From NCBI GenBank assembly GCA_049889415.1, contig JBMHDL010000006.1, positions 248,001-312,000 on the forward strand: DNA of 64,000 nt, written 5' to 3'. The notes beneath the pieces were generated by a model, which saw only the letters and a program-made list of their open reading frames with translations, had not been told where the DNA came from and did no database searches. The translations under genes were made by a program, and so were the position numbers. Of this stretch, positions 33,609 to 42,521 are shown in pieces; positions within the stretch are counted from its first letter, which is position 1, and every line of letters starts with the position of its first letter. Source of the stretch: JAYQKL01 sp049889415. Lineage in GTDB: Bacteria; Pseudomonadota; Alphaproteobacteria; RS24.

Positions 33609-34141
33609 TGCGGGCAAAGGCCGTTGAGTTGATTGTACGCGGCTGAAAAGCCCATCAACGAATATGTGTCGGTAGTTAAGGTGCCGCGTTTGGACGTGCC
33701 TTTGAAGACCAGACGGCTGCCGCGTTTCATGGCGTTGACGAACTGCTCATGATCGGCCGGATTTTCTACCCAGGCCCAGCTGGCCGATGCCTGACCCATT
33801 TTGGCACCGGTGAAGAAACGGAAACTGTCGGCACCAATCTGGGCGTAGGGGGTGCTTTTTTCGGAAAACGGATAGCCGATACGTACGCTGACCTCGTTGA
33901 ACACCCCTTGGCCCGGACGGTGGCTTACGGCCAGAAAAATTTCGCCGCGACGGACATTGGCTGGCTTCTTTGCGACTGGCTCAGAGACGATGTAACAGGT
34001 CATCTGCGCTCCCTGCCCGGTGGTGAAGACACGCCATGCCTTGTGTGTGCTGACCGGTTTAAGGTTCTGGGCTGAAGCTGTGACACTCATCATGCTGAAC
34101 AGTGAGAAGGTAAGCAGAAATTTTGTTAACACATGTCGCAT
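33605..34141 (-). CDS. Invasion-associated locus B (IalB) family periplasmic protein
   Basis: A 178-residue exported protein: a signal peptide (about 1-24, cleaved after SAQ or ASA) precedes an IalB-like beta-rich domain with WRVFTTGQGAQMTCYIVSEP, VSVRIGYPF and a C-terminal paired cysteine (NGLCPQ). The family was named from a Bartonella invasion protein, but is widespread in free-living alphaproteobacteria, often upstream of rlmN as here. Actual role is unclear. Start at ATG 34141 gives a proper signal peptide; the open frame extends 21 codons upstream. Confidence 0.88.
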   Translation of the reverse strand: MRHVLTKFLLTFSLFSMMSVTASAQNLKPVSTHKAWRVFTTGQGAQMTCYIVSEPVAKKPANVRRGEIFLAVSHRPGQGVFNEVSVRIGYPFSEKSTPYAQIGADSFRFFTGAKMGQASASWAWVENPADHEQFVNAMKRGSRLVFKGTSKRGTLTTDTYSLMGFSAAYNQLNGLCPQ

Positions 34142-34332
34142 TACGACCCGCTCGAGAATAATTTTAGGAATTTCAGGATAATGAGGGGTGAAGATTTTTT
34201 CCACAGCAAAATTTGATTTCCCGAAAAAAAGCAGTCATCACTTGCATAATGCCTTGAAATAAGCTCTGATGGTGTTGCGTTTGAGTTTCTGCGCGATTAC
34301 GAAAGAAACTGAACACTTTGTGAGGCGTTAAT

Positions 34333-34950
34333 GTGGCCGAGAATACGGACGGCCAGAATATCGATGCCACGGCCATTAATGGGGCATCTAGCCATCAGAA
34401 CTTAAATCGGGCGCAACTAGCGGATTTCATCCGTAAGATAGCGGTGGACAAGGATCGTGAGTCCTTCAAGTCCCTTTACCTTTATTTTGCCCCGCGATTA
34501 AAAGGTTATTTGATGAGAATCGGTTCCACGCCTGCCCAGGCGGAGGAAGTGGTTCAGGATGTCATGCTGACAGTGTGGCGCAAGGCACCCCTGTTTGATT
34601 CGACCAAGGCCGCACCGTCAACATGGCTGTTCACCATCGCCCGTAACCGGCGTATTGATTTGCTGCGCCAGCAGAAATTTGTCGACTTGGATCCGCATGA
34701 ACCAGCCTTGAAACCTGAAGATCCGGTTCAACCGGATGAAGAGGTCATTTTGAGTGATCGGGCGGAGAAGGTTTCCGAGGCTTTGGCGCAATTACCCGAG
34801 GAACAGGTCTCCCTGATCCGCATGGCGTTTTACCGGGGGTGGTCGCACAGCGAAATCGCCAAAGAGACCGGCTTGCCGCTCGGAACCGTCAAATCCCGGC
34901 TGCGGCTGTCCTTTTCGCACTTGCGCAGCGCACTGAAAGACCTTTCCTGA
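34333..34950 (+). CDS. ECF-type RNA polymerase sigma factor
   Basis: A 205-residue extracytoplasmic-function sigma factor. Region 2 (about 45-115) shows LYLYFAPRLKGYLMRIG and STWLFTIARNRRIDLLRQQ; region 4 (about 150-203) shows LAQLPEEQVSLIRMAFYRGWSHSEIA followed by GLPLGTVKSRLRLSFSHLR. The linker is acidic and Pro-rich. Start is a GTG with GAGG 8 bases ahead; no in-frame ATG fits. No anti-sigma gene lies next to it: the following gene is a convergent tRNA methylase. How it is held inactive is therefore not evident. Confidence 0.9.
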   Translation: MAENTDGQNIDATAINGASSHQNLNRAQLADFIRKIAVDKDRESFKSLYLYFAPRLKGYLMRIGSTPAQAEEVVQDVMLTVWRKAPLFDSTKAAPSTWLFTIARNRRIDLLRQQKFVDLDPHEPALKPEDPVQPDEEVILSDRAEKVSEALAQLPEEQVSLIRMAFYRGWSHSEIAKETGLPLGTVKSRLRLSFSHLRSALKDLS

Positions 34951-34958
34951 CACCGCAG

Positions 34959-35453
34959 TCAAGGCTTGAGTTGAACACCTGACGTGCCGCCCGGCATAAC
35001 GGGGCGCGGCTCGAAACGCCCGAGGGTCTGGATGCGGTCATACATGACAATGGCGCCGGCCACCTGTACATTGATGCAGAATTGCGTCGGTATGCGGATC
35101 AGGTGGTCGCATCTCGCGAGAAGTTGCGGCGACAGGCTGCCCCGTTCCGGCCCCATCACATAGGCCGCGCACCGCGGATGGGTGAAGCTGGGTAGATCAA
35201 TCGCCTCATCGGTCAATTCCACGCCCACGGTCTGGCAGCCTTTGGGCAAAACCATGTTATCCAGCCCGTCCCAATCATACCAGGGAACATTCTTGTGGGT
35301 CGTGGAGGTGTCGGACTTCGCTTCGCGAACTTTGTAAGTCGCGGCGATGGTGAAGACGAAGCTGGCGCCGAAAGCATGGGCTGAACGGATCAGATTGCCC
35401 ATATTCATCGGCTTGGAGATGCCTTCCACGCCTATGCCGAAATAACCGCGCAT
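34959..35453 (-). CDS. TrmH/SpoU-family RNA methyltransferase
   Basis: A 164-residue SPOUT-fold methyltransferase. The three family motifs are present: NMGNLIRSAHAFGA, YVMGPERGSLSPQLL and RIPTQFCINVQVAGAIVMYDR. It lacks an N-terminal substrate-binding extension, like small SpoU proteins that act on tRNA 2'-O-ribose; the target nucleotide cannot be stated. It converges on the ECF sigma gene with 8 bases between stops. Confidence 0.9.
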   Translation of the reverse strand: MRGYFGIGVEGISKPMNMGNLIRSAHAFGASFVFTIAATYKVREAKSDTSTTHKNVPWYDWDGLDNMVLPKGCQTVGVELTDEAIDLPSFTHPRCAAYVMGPERGSLSPQLLARCDHLIRIPTQFCINVQVAGAIVMYDRIQTLGRFEPRPVMPGGTSGVQLKP

Positions 35454-35544
35454 TTTTCCTGCTTGCGTCTATGAACCATAAGTGAATTAATAGATGTAAT
35501 TTCTGCGGTCAGCAAGGTGCTGTCCATAAAACATGGGGGAAATC

Positions 35545-36549
35545 ATGAAAGCTGTACTTTGTAAGGAACACGGCCTGCCGGACAAATTGGTGATTGAGGA
35601 GATTGATGCGCCGACACCCGGCCCGGGGGAGTTGCTTGTTGATGTCTATGCGGCATCAGTCAATTTTCCTGATTTTCTGATTATCCAGAACAAATATCAG
35701 TTCAAGCCGGATCTGCCCTTTTCACCGGGGAGTGAAGTGGCGGGCACGGTTGTCGGGCTTGGGGAAGGTGTGTCGCAATATAAAATTGGCGACAAAATCA
35801 TCGGCCTGTGCGGCCATAACGGGTTTCGTGAACAGACAACGGTTCCGGCCATGGCCTGTATTCCGATGCCGCAGACCATGGACTTCAAAACCGGTGCCGC
35901 CATTTTGATGACTTATGGAACATCCTATTATGCGCTCAAGCAGCGCGCCAATCTGCAGGCCGGAGAGACGATTTTGGTTATGGGGGCGTCCGGCGGTGTC
36001 GGCTTGGCCGCCATTGATTTGGCGAAATCCATGGGCGCGACGGTCATTGCCGCGGCGTCAACCGAGGCGAAGCTGTCGGTCTGCCGCGATTACGGAGCTG
36101 ATGAAACCATCCTTTATCCGACCGGTGCTATGGACAAGGATCAGGCGAAGGCGTTTTCCGCACAGATCAAGGAGCTGAGCGGCGGCAAGGGTGTCGATGT
36201 GATTTACGATCCAGTCGGAGATGTCTATGCCGAACCTGCCTTGCGGGCCATGGCATGGAACGGACGTTATCTGGTCATCGGGTTTGCGGCCGGTGAGATT
36301 CCGCGTGTCCCCCTGAATTTGACCCTTTTGAAAGGTTGTTCGGTTGTCGGCGTGTTCTGGGGTCAATTTACAATGGTTGAACCGGTGGCCTCAGCCGAAA
36401 ACATGCGTGAATTGATGGAGATGGAGGCAGACGGGCGGATAAAGCCGCATATCTCCAAAGTCTTTGCCTTTGAGCAGACCCCTGAAGCGATAGACTTTAT
36501 CGGCGCCCGCAAAGCGACTGGAAAAGTTGTGGTCGAAATCCGCAGCTGA
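35545..36549 (+). CDS. NADPH:quinone oxidoreductase family protein
   Basis: A 334-residue MDR enzyme of the zeta-crystallin/QOR type without zinc ligands. It starts MKAVLCKEHGLPDKL; the substrate loop ASVNFPDFLIIQNKYQF and the NADPH fold ILVMGASGGVGLAAIDLAK are clear, followed by GVDVIYDPVGDV. ATG at 35545 is chosen because GGGGGA lies just before it; an in-frame ATG at 35533 overlaps that site. Physiological substrate unknown. Monocistronic. Confidence 0.92.
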   Translation: MKAVLCKEHGLPDKLVIEEIDAPTPGPGELLVDVYAASVNFPDFLIIQNKYQFKPDLPFSPGSEVAGTVVGLGEGVSQYKIGDKIIGLCGHNGFREQTTVPAMACIPMPQTMDFKTGAAILMTYGTSYYALKQRANLQAGETILVMGASGGVGLAAIDLAKSMGATVIAAASTEAKLSVCRDYGADETILYPTGAMDKDQAKAFSAQIKELSGGKGVDVIYDPVGDVYAEPALRAMAWNGRYLVIGFAAGEIPRVPLNLTLLKGCSVVGVFWGQFTMVEPVASAENMRELMEMEADGRIKPHISKVFAFEQTPEAIDFIGARKATGKVVVEIRS

Positions 36550-36572
36550 GGTCTGCTCCGGATCTTCCGCGC

Positions 36573-36884
36573 TTACTTCTTTGGTTTGCCGGCCCGCCCG
36601 GCAGTTTTGTTCATATAAGACGCCATTTCAACATCCAACTGGCTCAAACCGCCGACATCATGGGTGGTCAGGGTCACTGTGACCTTGTTGTAGACGTTGA
36701 ACCATTCCGGATGGTGGTCGAGCTGTTCTGCGCGTAAGGCGATTTTGGTCATCCAGGCAAAAGCGGCACTAAAGCTGGTGAAGGTGAATGTCTTTTGAAT
36801 GGCTTCCTTGCCGCGCACCTTGCTCCAGCCGGGCAGGTTTTTCATCGCATTCAAGCGCTCGCTGTTCGAAAATTTTCCGGTCAT
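36573..36884 (-). CDS. phhB: 4a-hydroxytetrahydrobiopterin dehydratase (pterin-4a-carbinolamine dehydratase)
   Basis: Dehydrates 4a-hydroxytetrahydropterin, normally recycling the cofactor of phenylalanine hydroxylase. The 103-residue protein has the family core LDHHPEWFNVYNKV with the paired histidines and a later TTHDVGGLSQLDVEMA. No hydroxylase gene is in this window. ATG at 36884 gives the normal length; the open frame upstream is a non-conserved extension. Its lysine-rich C terminus is unremarkable. Confidence 0.92.
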   Translation of the reverse strand: MTGKFSNSERLNAMKNLPGWSKVRGKEAIQKTFTFTSFSAAFAWMTKIALRAEQLDHHPEWFNVYNKVTVTLTTHDVGGLSQLDVEMASYMNKTAGRAGKPKK

Positions 36885-36964
36885 TGCACTCTCCACTCGC
36901 CATCGACACAACTTAATTATGTGCAAATAAGATAAGCAGATAGGGAATTTTTCATCAATAGCGT

Positions 36965-36982
36965 ATTTTGCCCGGGCAAAAT
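36965..36982. promoter_or_regulatory. Perfect 18-bp palindrome upstream of the pterin dehydratase gene
   Basis: ATTTTGCCC is followed directly by its exact reverse complement GGGCAAAAT, 80 bases ahead of the phhB start. It may be an operator for phhB or, less likely, a terminator-like element. The rest of the gap 36885-37164 is AT-rich with no gene; a 7-bp stem CAAAGGG/CCCTTTG lies at 37076-37097. Confidence 0.5.
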
Positions 36983-37164
36983 GTTTTCGTGAGCTTGATT
37001 TCAAAAAATTTAATAGAAACAAATTTCTGATAATTACTCTCTTGTCCCTCTCCCCCTTTTTGTGTATCGCAGTTTCAAAGGGTGTTCTGTCCCTTTGGTT
37101 TGCACAATCTGTTCTGTTGCTTTCACTTTTATTTATCGGGCGGTTTTGATTTTTACGCTTCCTT

Positions 37165-37626
37165 AAGGGGAATGGTCTTTCCTGATGCTGAGTTTATCAG
37201 TTTTAGGAATGTCCATATCAAGACCGTCGGCGCGGTTGTGCAGGCCGGTACGGTGCTGGCGGAAATCGTGCCGGATGAAAAGGCGATACTTGTCATGGCT
37301 CGTTTGCCGGCCGAGGACGTCGCGGATGTTTATCCCGGCCAAATCGCGCAAGTGTCATTGTCGGCCTATGATGTATCCCGTCACGGCACGCTGGAGGGAT
37401 ATGTTCAGAAAATCGCCCAAAACACCACTCAGGAGGAAAACCTGCCGCCCTACTACCAGACCATGATTGAGATCAACAATCCGCGGTTCTCCAAGAGTGA
37501 GGAGGAGGTTGTAATTGTCCCCGCTCACCTGTGATGGTTGATATTATCGGCAACAAACGCACCATTATGAGCTATATCCTGACCCCGTTTGAGCGTGCGG
37601 CCGGGCGTGCTTTCAGAGAAAAATAA
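37165..37626 (+). pseudogene. Remnant of a type I secretion HlyD-family membrane fusion protein
   Basis: The C-terminal third of an HlyD/PrtE-type adaptor can be read but is broken. One frame gives VHIKTVGAVVQAGTVLAEIV, then VYPGQIAQVSLSAYDVSRHG and EEEVVIVP before a premature stop at 37531-37533; shifting by one base at about 37521 restores PVMVDIIGNKRTIMSY and the family-typical ending FERAAGRAFREK at 37626. The N-terminal two thirds (membrane anchor and coiled coil) are absent, and no ABC exporter partner or outer-membrane channel is adjacent. This is gene decay by 5' deletion plus a single-base frameshift. Confidence 0.85.
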
Positions 37627-37635
37627 GCGCTGGGG

Positions 37636-38361
37636 TTAACGGGCGGCCATTGCTGCGGCCAGTTGCGCCGCGACATGCCGGCGGCTGTTACGGACCATGA
37701 TCGCCACACCTTCAATATTGGGATGAATGCCGTCAGGCTGGTTGAGGCTTTTTTCGCCGGCAACCCCGTCCAGCAGAAACGGGACAAGGCCGGTGTCATA
37801 TTGTGCTGCCAAATTCGGATAGACTGCGTCAAAGGCCGCCTGATAGGCCGGTCCGTAATTGGAGGGTGCGCGCATGCCCAGCAGCACGATCCGCATGCCG
37901 CCGGCCTGTGCCTTTTGGATGACGGCTTCCAGATTGGCGTGCAAAGCCGCCGGCGGCTGACCGCGCAACAGGTCATTGCCGCCAAGACCGACCATCAAAA
38001 CATCCGTGTCTTTCGGCACCGACCAATCGAATCGGGCCAGCCCGCCGGCGGATGTATCTCCCGAGACGCCGGCATTCACCAGCGTCAGTGCGGGGAAATC
38101 CTGCTTCAGTACCGAGGCCAGCCGGTCCGGAAAGCTTTCCCCTTGCGCCAGCCCGTATCCGGCGGTCAGGCTGTCGCCCAATGCTACCAGCTTGAGCGGG
38201 GAACTGGATGCGGGAACCGTCATCCAAAGCAGACCCAAAACCGTAAATAATATGGATGCTATGCGCGCCGCCCGGTTTTTGTGACGGAAATTCAGGTGAT
38301 GGTGCGTTTCAGTCAGCAGATGGGGCAAATAACAGTTTTTTTCCGGAACAGGCGGCAGCAT
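37636..38361 (-). CDS. tesA: Arylesterase / TesA-like SGNH hydrolase
   Basis: A periplasmic lysophospholipase/thioesterase-like GDSL enzyme. Block I is LVALGDSLTAGYGL with the nucleophilic Ser, block II shows NAGVSGDTSAGGLAR, block III VGLGGNDLLRG, and block V DGIHPNIEG with Asp and His. A hydrophobic signal (ASILFTVLGLLWMTVPASS) precedes them. The start is uncertain: ATG 38361 gives an unusually long 40-residue polar N terminus and shares bases with the start of the divergent ABC gene. tesA next to ybbA/ybbP is a widely conserved arrangement. Confidence 0.88.
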   Translation of the reverse strand: MLPPVPEKNCYLPHLLTETHHHLNFRHKNRAARIASILFTVLGLLWMTVPASSSPLKLVALGDSLTAGYGLAQGESFPDRLASVLKQDFPALTLVNAGVSGDTSAGGLARFDWSVPKDTDVLMVGLGGNDLLRGQPPAALHANLEAVIQKAQAGGMRIVLLGMRAPSNYGPAYQAAFDAVYPNLAAQYDTGLVPFLLDGVAGEKSLNQPDGIHPNIEGVAIMVRNSRRHVAAQLAAAMAAR

Positions 38362-39073
38362 GATGACCTCCCTGATAGATGTGAACAATGTAACCGTAAC
38401 ACTGCCGAGTCTGGCAGGGGACGTCAATATTCTAAAAGGCATCAACCTGTCAATGCCCAAGGGAGAGGCGCTGGGCATTGTCGGGCCTTCGGGTTGCGGC
38501 AAAACAACCTTGTTGATGGTTCTGGCGGGGCTGGAGCCACCCAGCTCCGGTCATGTGCTGATAGGCGATACGGATTTCTCCGCCGTGGATGAGGACGCGC
38601 TGGCCCGTTTCCGAAGACAGAATATCGGTATTGTGTTTCAATCTTTCCACTTGATTCCGACCATGACGGCTCTGGAAAATGTTGCTTTGCCGCTTGAATT
38701 ATCGAATGACGGCCAGGCGCGACAAGCCGCCGCTGCGCTGGCATTGGACGAAGTCGGGCTTGCGCATCGCGGCGATCATTACCCCAGCCAGCTGTCCGGC
38801 GGAGAACAGCAGCGCGTCGCCCTGGCCCGCGCCATGATTGCTGATCCGGTGCTGCTGCTTGCAGATGAGCCGACCGGCAATCTCGATCAGACCTCCGGCC
38901 ACCAGATTATGGATCTGATTTTTAGCCTACAGGAGAAGAAGGGCACCAGTCTTGTGCTGATCACCCATGATCCGGTTCTGGCGGCGCGGTGTGACCGTGT
39001 GGCGCGCTTGCGCGACGGCCTGATTGAAAGCATAGACGCCAAAGACCTGCCCGCACATACAGGCGTTGCATGA
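38360..39073 (+). CDS. ABC transporter ATP-binding protein (YbbA/LolD-like)
   Basis: A 237-residue ATPase of the MacB/LolD group. Walker A GPSGCGKTTLL, Q-loop FQSFHLIPTMTALEN, signature LSGGEQQRVALARAM and Walker B LLADEPTGNLD are intact, with the H-loop in LITHDPVLA. It is paired with the 861-residue permease, whose start overlaps its stop by 4 bases. Together with divergent tesA this matches the E. coli ybbA-ybbP locus; substrate not established. A second ATG follows immediately at 38363. Confidence 0.93.
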   Translation: MMTSLIDVNNVTVTLPSLAGDVNILKGINLSMPKGEALGIVGPSGCGKTTLLMVLAGLEPPSSGHVLIGDTDFSAVDEDALARFRRQNIGIVFQSFHLIPTMTALENVALPLELSNDGQARQAAAALALDEVGLAHRGDHYPSQLSGGEQQRVALARAMIADPVLLLADEPTGNLDQTSGHQIMDLIFSLQEKKGTSLVLITHDPVLAARCDRVARLRDGLIESIDAKDLPAHTGVA

Positions 39074-41655
39074 GCAGATCACCGCTTTCCGATGCACCGA
39101 TTTTGCCCCTGCCCGCTTTTATCGGCTTGAGCTTTCGTCTTGCCTTGCGTGAATTCCGCAAGGGCATTCGCGGGTTCAAAATATTCCTGGCCTGTCTGGT
39201 TCTAGGGGTTGGGGCTATTTCGGCGGTCAATTCCATTTCCGGATCGCTGGTCAATGGCCTGAATGCCAAAGGCCAGTCCATTCTGGGCGGGGACATCAGC
39301 CTGCAACTGCAGAACCGGCCCATGAAGCCGTCAGAGCGCCAATGGCTGGAGCAGCGTTTCAGCCTGACCCATCACATTACCTTACGGGCCATGGCCATCA
39401 TCGGTGCCGGGACGGCATTGGAGTCCGTCCTGTCGGAGGTCAAGGCGATTGAGGGGGCTTATCCGATTGTCGGGGAGATCGTTCTGGCGAATGGCGAGGC
39501 CCTTGATACGCGGACATTGCGCCCGACGGAGGTGATTGTCGAACCCGACCTGACGGCGAGGCTTGGGCTGGAGGTTGGGGATGTACTGACGCTCGGGACT
39601 GCGCGCATGACTATTGCCGGGATTTTGGGCAATGAACCGGACCGCATGGCCGGCGGCTTCGCCTTTGGCCCCCGTATTCTTTTGTCCAAGCCGGCTCTGG
39701 AAAGGACCGGCTTGGCGGCTCCGGGAAGCCTGCAGGAACATAATTACCTGTTGCGCATGGATGCCCGAACCGGAACCTCAGACCTGCAGCAGGCTGTCGG
39801 CTTGATCCGTCAGCAGTTTCCCGATGCCGAATGGCGGGTGCGTGACCGCCGTGACGCCTCGCCGTCGCTGCGCCGCAGCATTGAACGGATTGCGATATTC
39901 CTGACTCTGGTCGGGCTGACCGCTCTCGTTGTCGGCGGTGTCGGAATTGCAAATGCGGTGACAGCCTATCTGGAAAGCCGGCGGGAAACCATTGGGGTTT
40001 ACAAGTCGCTGGGGGCGACGACGCGGCTCGTATATTTCATCTATCTGACCCAGATTGGCCTGATGTCGGTATTGGGTGTTCTCTTTGGTCTTGCGTTGGG
40101 GTCGGCAGCACCGGTTCTGGCCTATGGCTTTGTCGCGGATTTGCTGCCGTTTGAGATGGATGTGACGCCGCATCTATCGGCTCTGTTGCCGGCTGCGGCG
40201 TTCGGGGTTTTATCCTCTCTGGTGTTTGCACTGCAACCGCTTCATGCAGCCTGTCAGGTCCCGGCCACAAGCCTGTTCCGGCCGCGAGGTTTGACCCCTC
40301 GGGGGCGGGTAAGCATGAGCGTGACGGTCTTCATCACCCTGCTGCTCTCGGTTCTGGGCTTGTTCGCCATTACCCTTTTGGTGGTGCAACGGGTCGAGGT
40401 GACGTTGTATTTCGTGGTCGGCCTGCTGATGTCTTACCTTCTGCTGCGGACCGCAAGCGGTGTGCTGGAGGCGGCGGCAAAAGCGGCCGGGCGTCCGCGC
40501 AACCCCTTATTGCGACTTGCTCTGTCCAATCTTTATCGGCCCGGCGCCCCGACCCGAACAGCCATGCTGTCCATCGGTCTGTCGGTTACCTTATTGTCAA
40601 TTATAACCTTGGTCGACGGCAATATGAGCCGTCAACTGCAGGGGGATCTGCCGGCGGAAACACCGAGTTATTTCATGTTGGATATTCAATCCGACCAGAA
40701 ACGGGAAATTGAGCGCCTGACCCGCACTGTGGACGGCTTTGAAACCTTGAACAGCGTGCCCATGCTGCGCGGGCGGGTGACCCATATGAACGGGGTGACG
40801 AGCAGTCAATTGACCCCGCTGGCAGATGTCGCCTGGGTGTTGCGCGGGGATCGCGGCCTGACCTATGCCGCCGAGCTGCCAGTCGGCTCAGAACTGGTGG
40901 CCGGGACATGGTGGCCGGCGGATTATGACGGCGAAATGCTGGTTTCGGTGGAAGACCGGATTCTTTACGGTTTCGGCCTCGCTATCGGCGATGAGATCGG
41001 GTTCAGCATTCTCGGACGTGACATGACTGCCAAAATCGCCAGCGCCCGCAAGGTCAATTACCAGAATTTCGGGTTGAATTTTGTCTTTGTTTTTTCTCCT
41101 GCCCAATTGTCCGCCGCACCGCACACCCATGTCATGACAGTGACGCTGGACGAGGCGGACCCGGCTCCCTCTTTGGCGTTGCGTCAGGATATTTTAAGTC
41201 GCTTCCCAAATGTTTCGGTGATCCGGGTGAAGGAGTCGGTCGAGCAGATTATGGATCTCTTGGGTGACATTAATCTTGGGGTGCGCGTTATGAGCCTTGT
41301 GACAGTCATTGCCGGGGTTCTGGTTTTAGCCGGTGCCATGGCCAGCGGGCACAGGGCGCGGCTCTATGATGCGGTTATGCTGAAGGTTCTTGGCGCGACG
41401 CGGGCGCAAATTCTCGCCGTGTATTTTCTTGAATATCTGTTGCTGGGGACGGGTGCTGCGCTTATTGCCGCCGGGGTCGGGACTGCGGCGTCCTGGCTAA
41501 TTGTCGTCAAATTGATGCAGATCGAATGGGTTTTGCTGCCCGGCGCTTTGGCGGCGACCATAATTGGGGCAAGCTTTTTGACCATCATGATGGGCCTGTT
41601 CGGGACCTGGCGTATTCTCGGATCCAACTCTGCGGCCGTATTACGCACCGGATAA
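39070..41655 (+). CDS. ABC transporter permease (YbbP-like, FtsX/MacB fold, duplicated)
   Basis: An 861-residue membrane protein with an N-terminal transmembrane helix (about 38-58), a periplasmic domain, a four-helix FtsX bundle near 275-400, another set of helices around 410-460, a second periplasmic domain and a final FtsX-like bundle (about 740-850). This duplicated FtsX arrangement is the YbbP type. Such exporters are proposed to move lipids or hydrophobic molecules. Translationally coupled to the ATPase upstream. Its only close neighbour downstream is the Bax-inhibitor gene, which has its own gap. Confidence 0.92.
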   Translation: MSRSPLSDAPILPLPAFIGLSFRLALREFRKGIRGFKIFLACLVLGVGAISAVNSISGSLVNGLNAKGQSILGGDISLQLQNRPMKPSERQWLEQRFSLTHHITLRAMAIIGAGTALESVLSEVKAIEGAYPIVGEIVLANGEALDTRTLRPTEVIVEPDLTARLGLEVGDVLTLGTARMTIAGILGNEPDRMAGGFAFGPRILLSKPALERTGLAAPGSLQEHNYLLRMDARTGTSDLQQAVGLIRQQFPDAEWRVRDRRDASPSLRRSIERIAIFLTLVGLTALVVGGVGIANAVTAYLESRRETIGVYKSLGATTRLVYFIYLTQIGLMSVLGVLFGLALGSAAPVLAYGFVADLLPFEMDVTPHLSALLPAAAFGVLSSLVFALQPLHAACQVPATSLFRPRGLTPRGRVSMSVTVFITLLLSVLGLFAITLLVVQRVEVTLYFVVGLLMSYLLLRTASGVLEAAAKAAGRPRNPLLRLALSNLYRPGAPTRTAMLSIGLSVTLLSIITLVDGNMSRQLQGDLPAETPSYFMLDIQSDQKREIERLTRTVDGFETLNSVPMLRGRVTHMNGVTSSQLTPLADVAWVLRGDRGLTYAAELPVGSELVAGTWWPADYDGEMLVSVEDRILYGFGLAIGDEIGFSILGRDMTAKIASARKVNYQNFGLNFVFVFSPAQLSAAPHTHVMTVTLDEADPAPSLALRQDILSRFPNVSVIRVKESVEQIMDLLGDINLGVRVMSLVTVIAGVLVLAGAMASGHRARLYDAVMLKVLGATRAQILAVYFLEYLLLGTGAALIAAGVGTAASWLIVVKLMQIEWVLLPGALAATIIGASFLTIMMGLFGTWRILGSNSAAVLRTG

Positions 41656-41750
41656 TGGCCCGAAAATCGGGATAAACACCGTTTTACCCTTGAAATCAAC
41701 GCCTGTTGGTCTGATATTGATATGAAGACAGACTTATTGAAAGGTTAGAC

Positions 41751-42467
41751 ATGTCAGATTTTGACCAAATGAACTCACAGACTATGACGCAAGAGGCACG
41801 GGCCCGCGAAATCAACGAGGGTCTGCGCATTTACATGTCGAAAGTCTATAATCACATGGCCACCGGCCTTCTGGTAACGGCCCTGGTGGCCTATTTCGGC
41901 GCCGCTTCCGGTCTTTACATGAGCTTGGCATCAACACCGCTGATTTTTGTCATCATGTTCGCACCGTTTGCCATGGCAATGTATTTCACCTTCCGGTTCA
42001 TGAACATGACATCGGCCAAGGCGCGGAATGTATTTTACGCCTATGCCGCCATGATGGGACTTTCCCTGTCGGCGATTTTCCTGGTCTTTACCGGCCAAAG
42101 CCTGACCACAACATTTTTGATAACGGCCGCCTCGTTCGGTTCCTTGAGCCTTTACGGCTACACCACCAAGCGGGACCTTGGCCCGCTCGGCGCGTTTTTG
42201 TTCATGGGTCTGATTGGCATCATTCTGGCCTCCTTGGTCAACATGTTTGTCGGCAGCGCATCAGGTCAGTTTGCCATTTCCGTCATGGGCGTCTTGGTGT
42301 TTGCCGGGCTGACGGCTTATGACACCCAGGCCATCAAGCAGATTTATTTTGCCGGTGACAGCCGTGAAGTGGCGGAAAAGAAAGCCATACATGGCGCATT
42401 CCGCCTGTATCTGGACTTCATCAATATGTTCCTGATTCTGCTTCAGTTCCTCGGCAACCGCGAATAG
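41751..42467 (+). CDS. Bax inhibitor-1 / YccA family membrane protein
   Basis: A 238-residue inner-membrane protein with about seven hydrophobic helices. It shows the BI-1 family pattern: a soluble N terminus of about 30 residues, then KVYNHMATGLLVTALVAY, and the C-terminal AYDTQAIKQIY and FRLYLDFINMFLILLQFLGNRE. Bacterial members include YccA, which modulates FtsH proteolysis, and pH-sensitive calcium leak channels; which applies here is unknown. A terminator follows the gene. Confidence 0.93.
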   Translation: MSDFDQMNSQTMTQEARAREINEGLRIYMSKVYNHMATGLLVTALVAYFGAASGLYMSLASTPLIFVIMFAPFAMAMYFTFRFMNMTSAKARNVFYAYAAMMGLSLSAIFLVFTGQSLTTTFLITAASFGSLSLYGYTTKRDLGPLGAFLFMGLIGIILASLVNMFVGSASGQFAISVMGVLVFAGLTAYDTQAIKQIYFAGDSREVAEKKAIHGAFRLYLDFINMFLILLQFLGNRE

Positions 42468-42485
42468 GCCAGTTCCAGGCTTGCT

Positions 42486-42521
42486 GAAAACCCCCGTATC
42501 AAAACTGGTGCGGGGGTTTTC
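42486..42521. terminator. Bidirectional rho-independent terminator
   Basis: GAAAACCCCCG (42486-42496) pairs perfectly with CGGGGGTTTTC (42511-42521). The A and T tracts at the stem edges serve both the BI-1 gene (plus) and the convergent DUF2157-like gene (minus), whose stop it touches. Confidence 0.85.

Noticed and set aside
37076..37097. 7-bp stem CAAAGGG/CCCTTTG as a terminator
   Set aside because: No functional gene ends just before it on the plus strand and it lacks a clean T tract.
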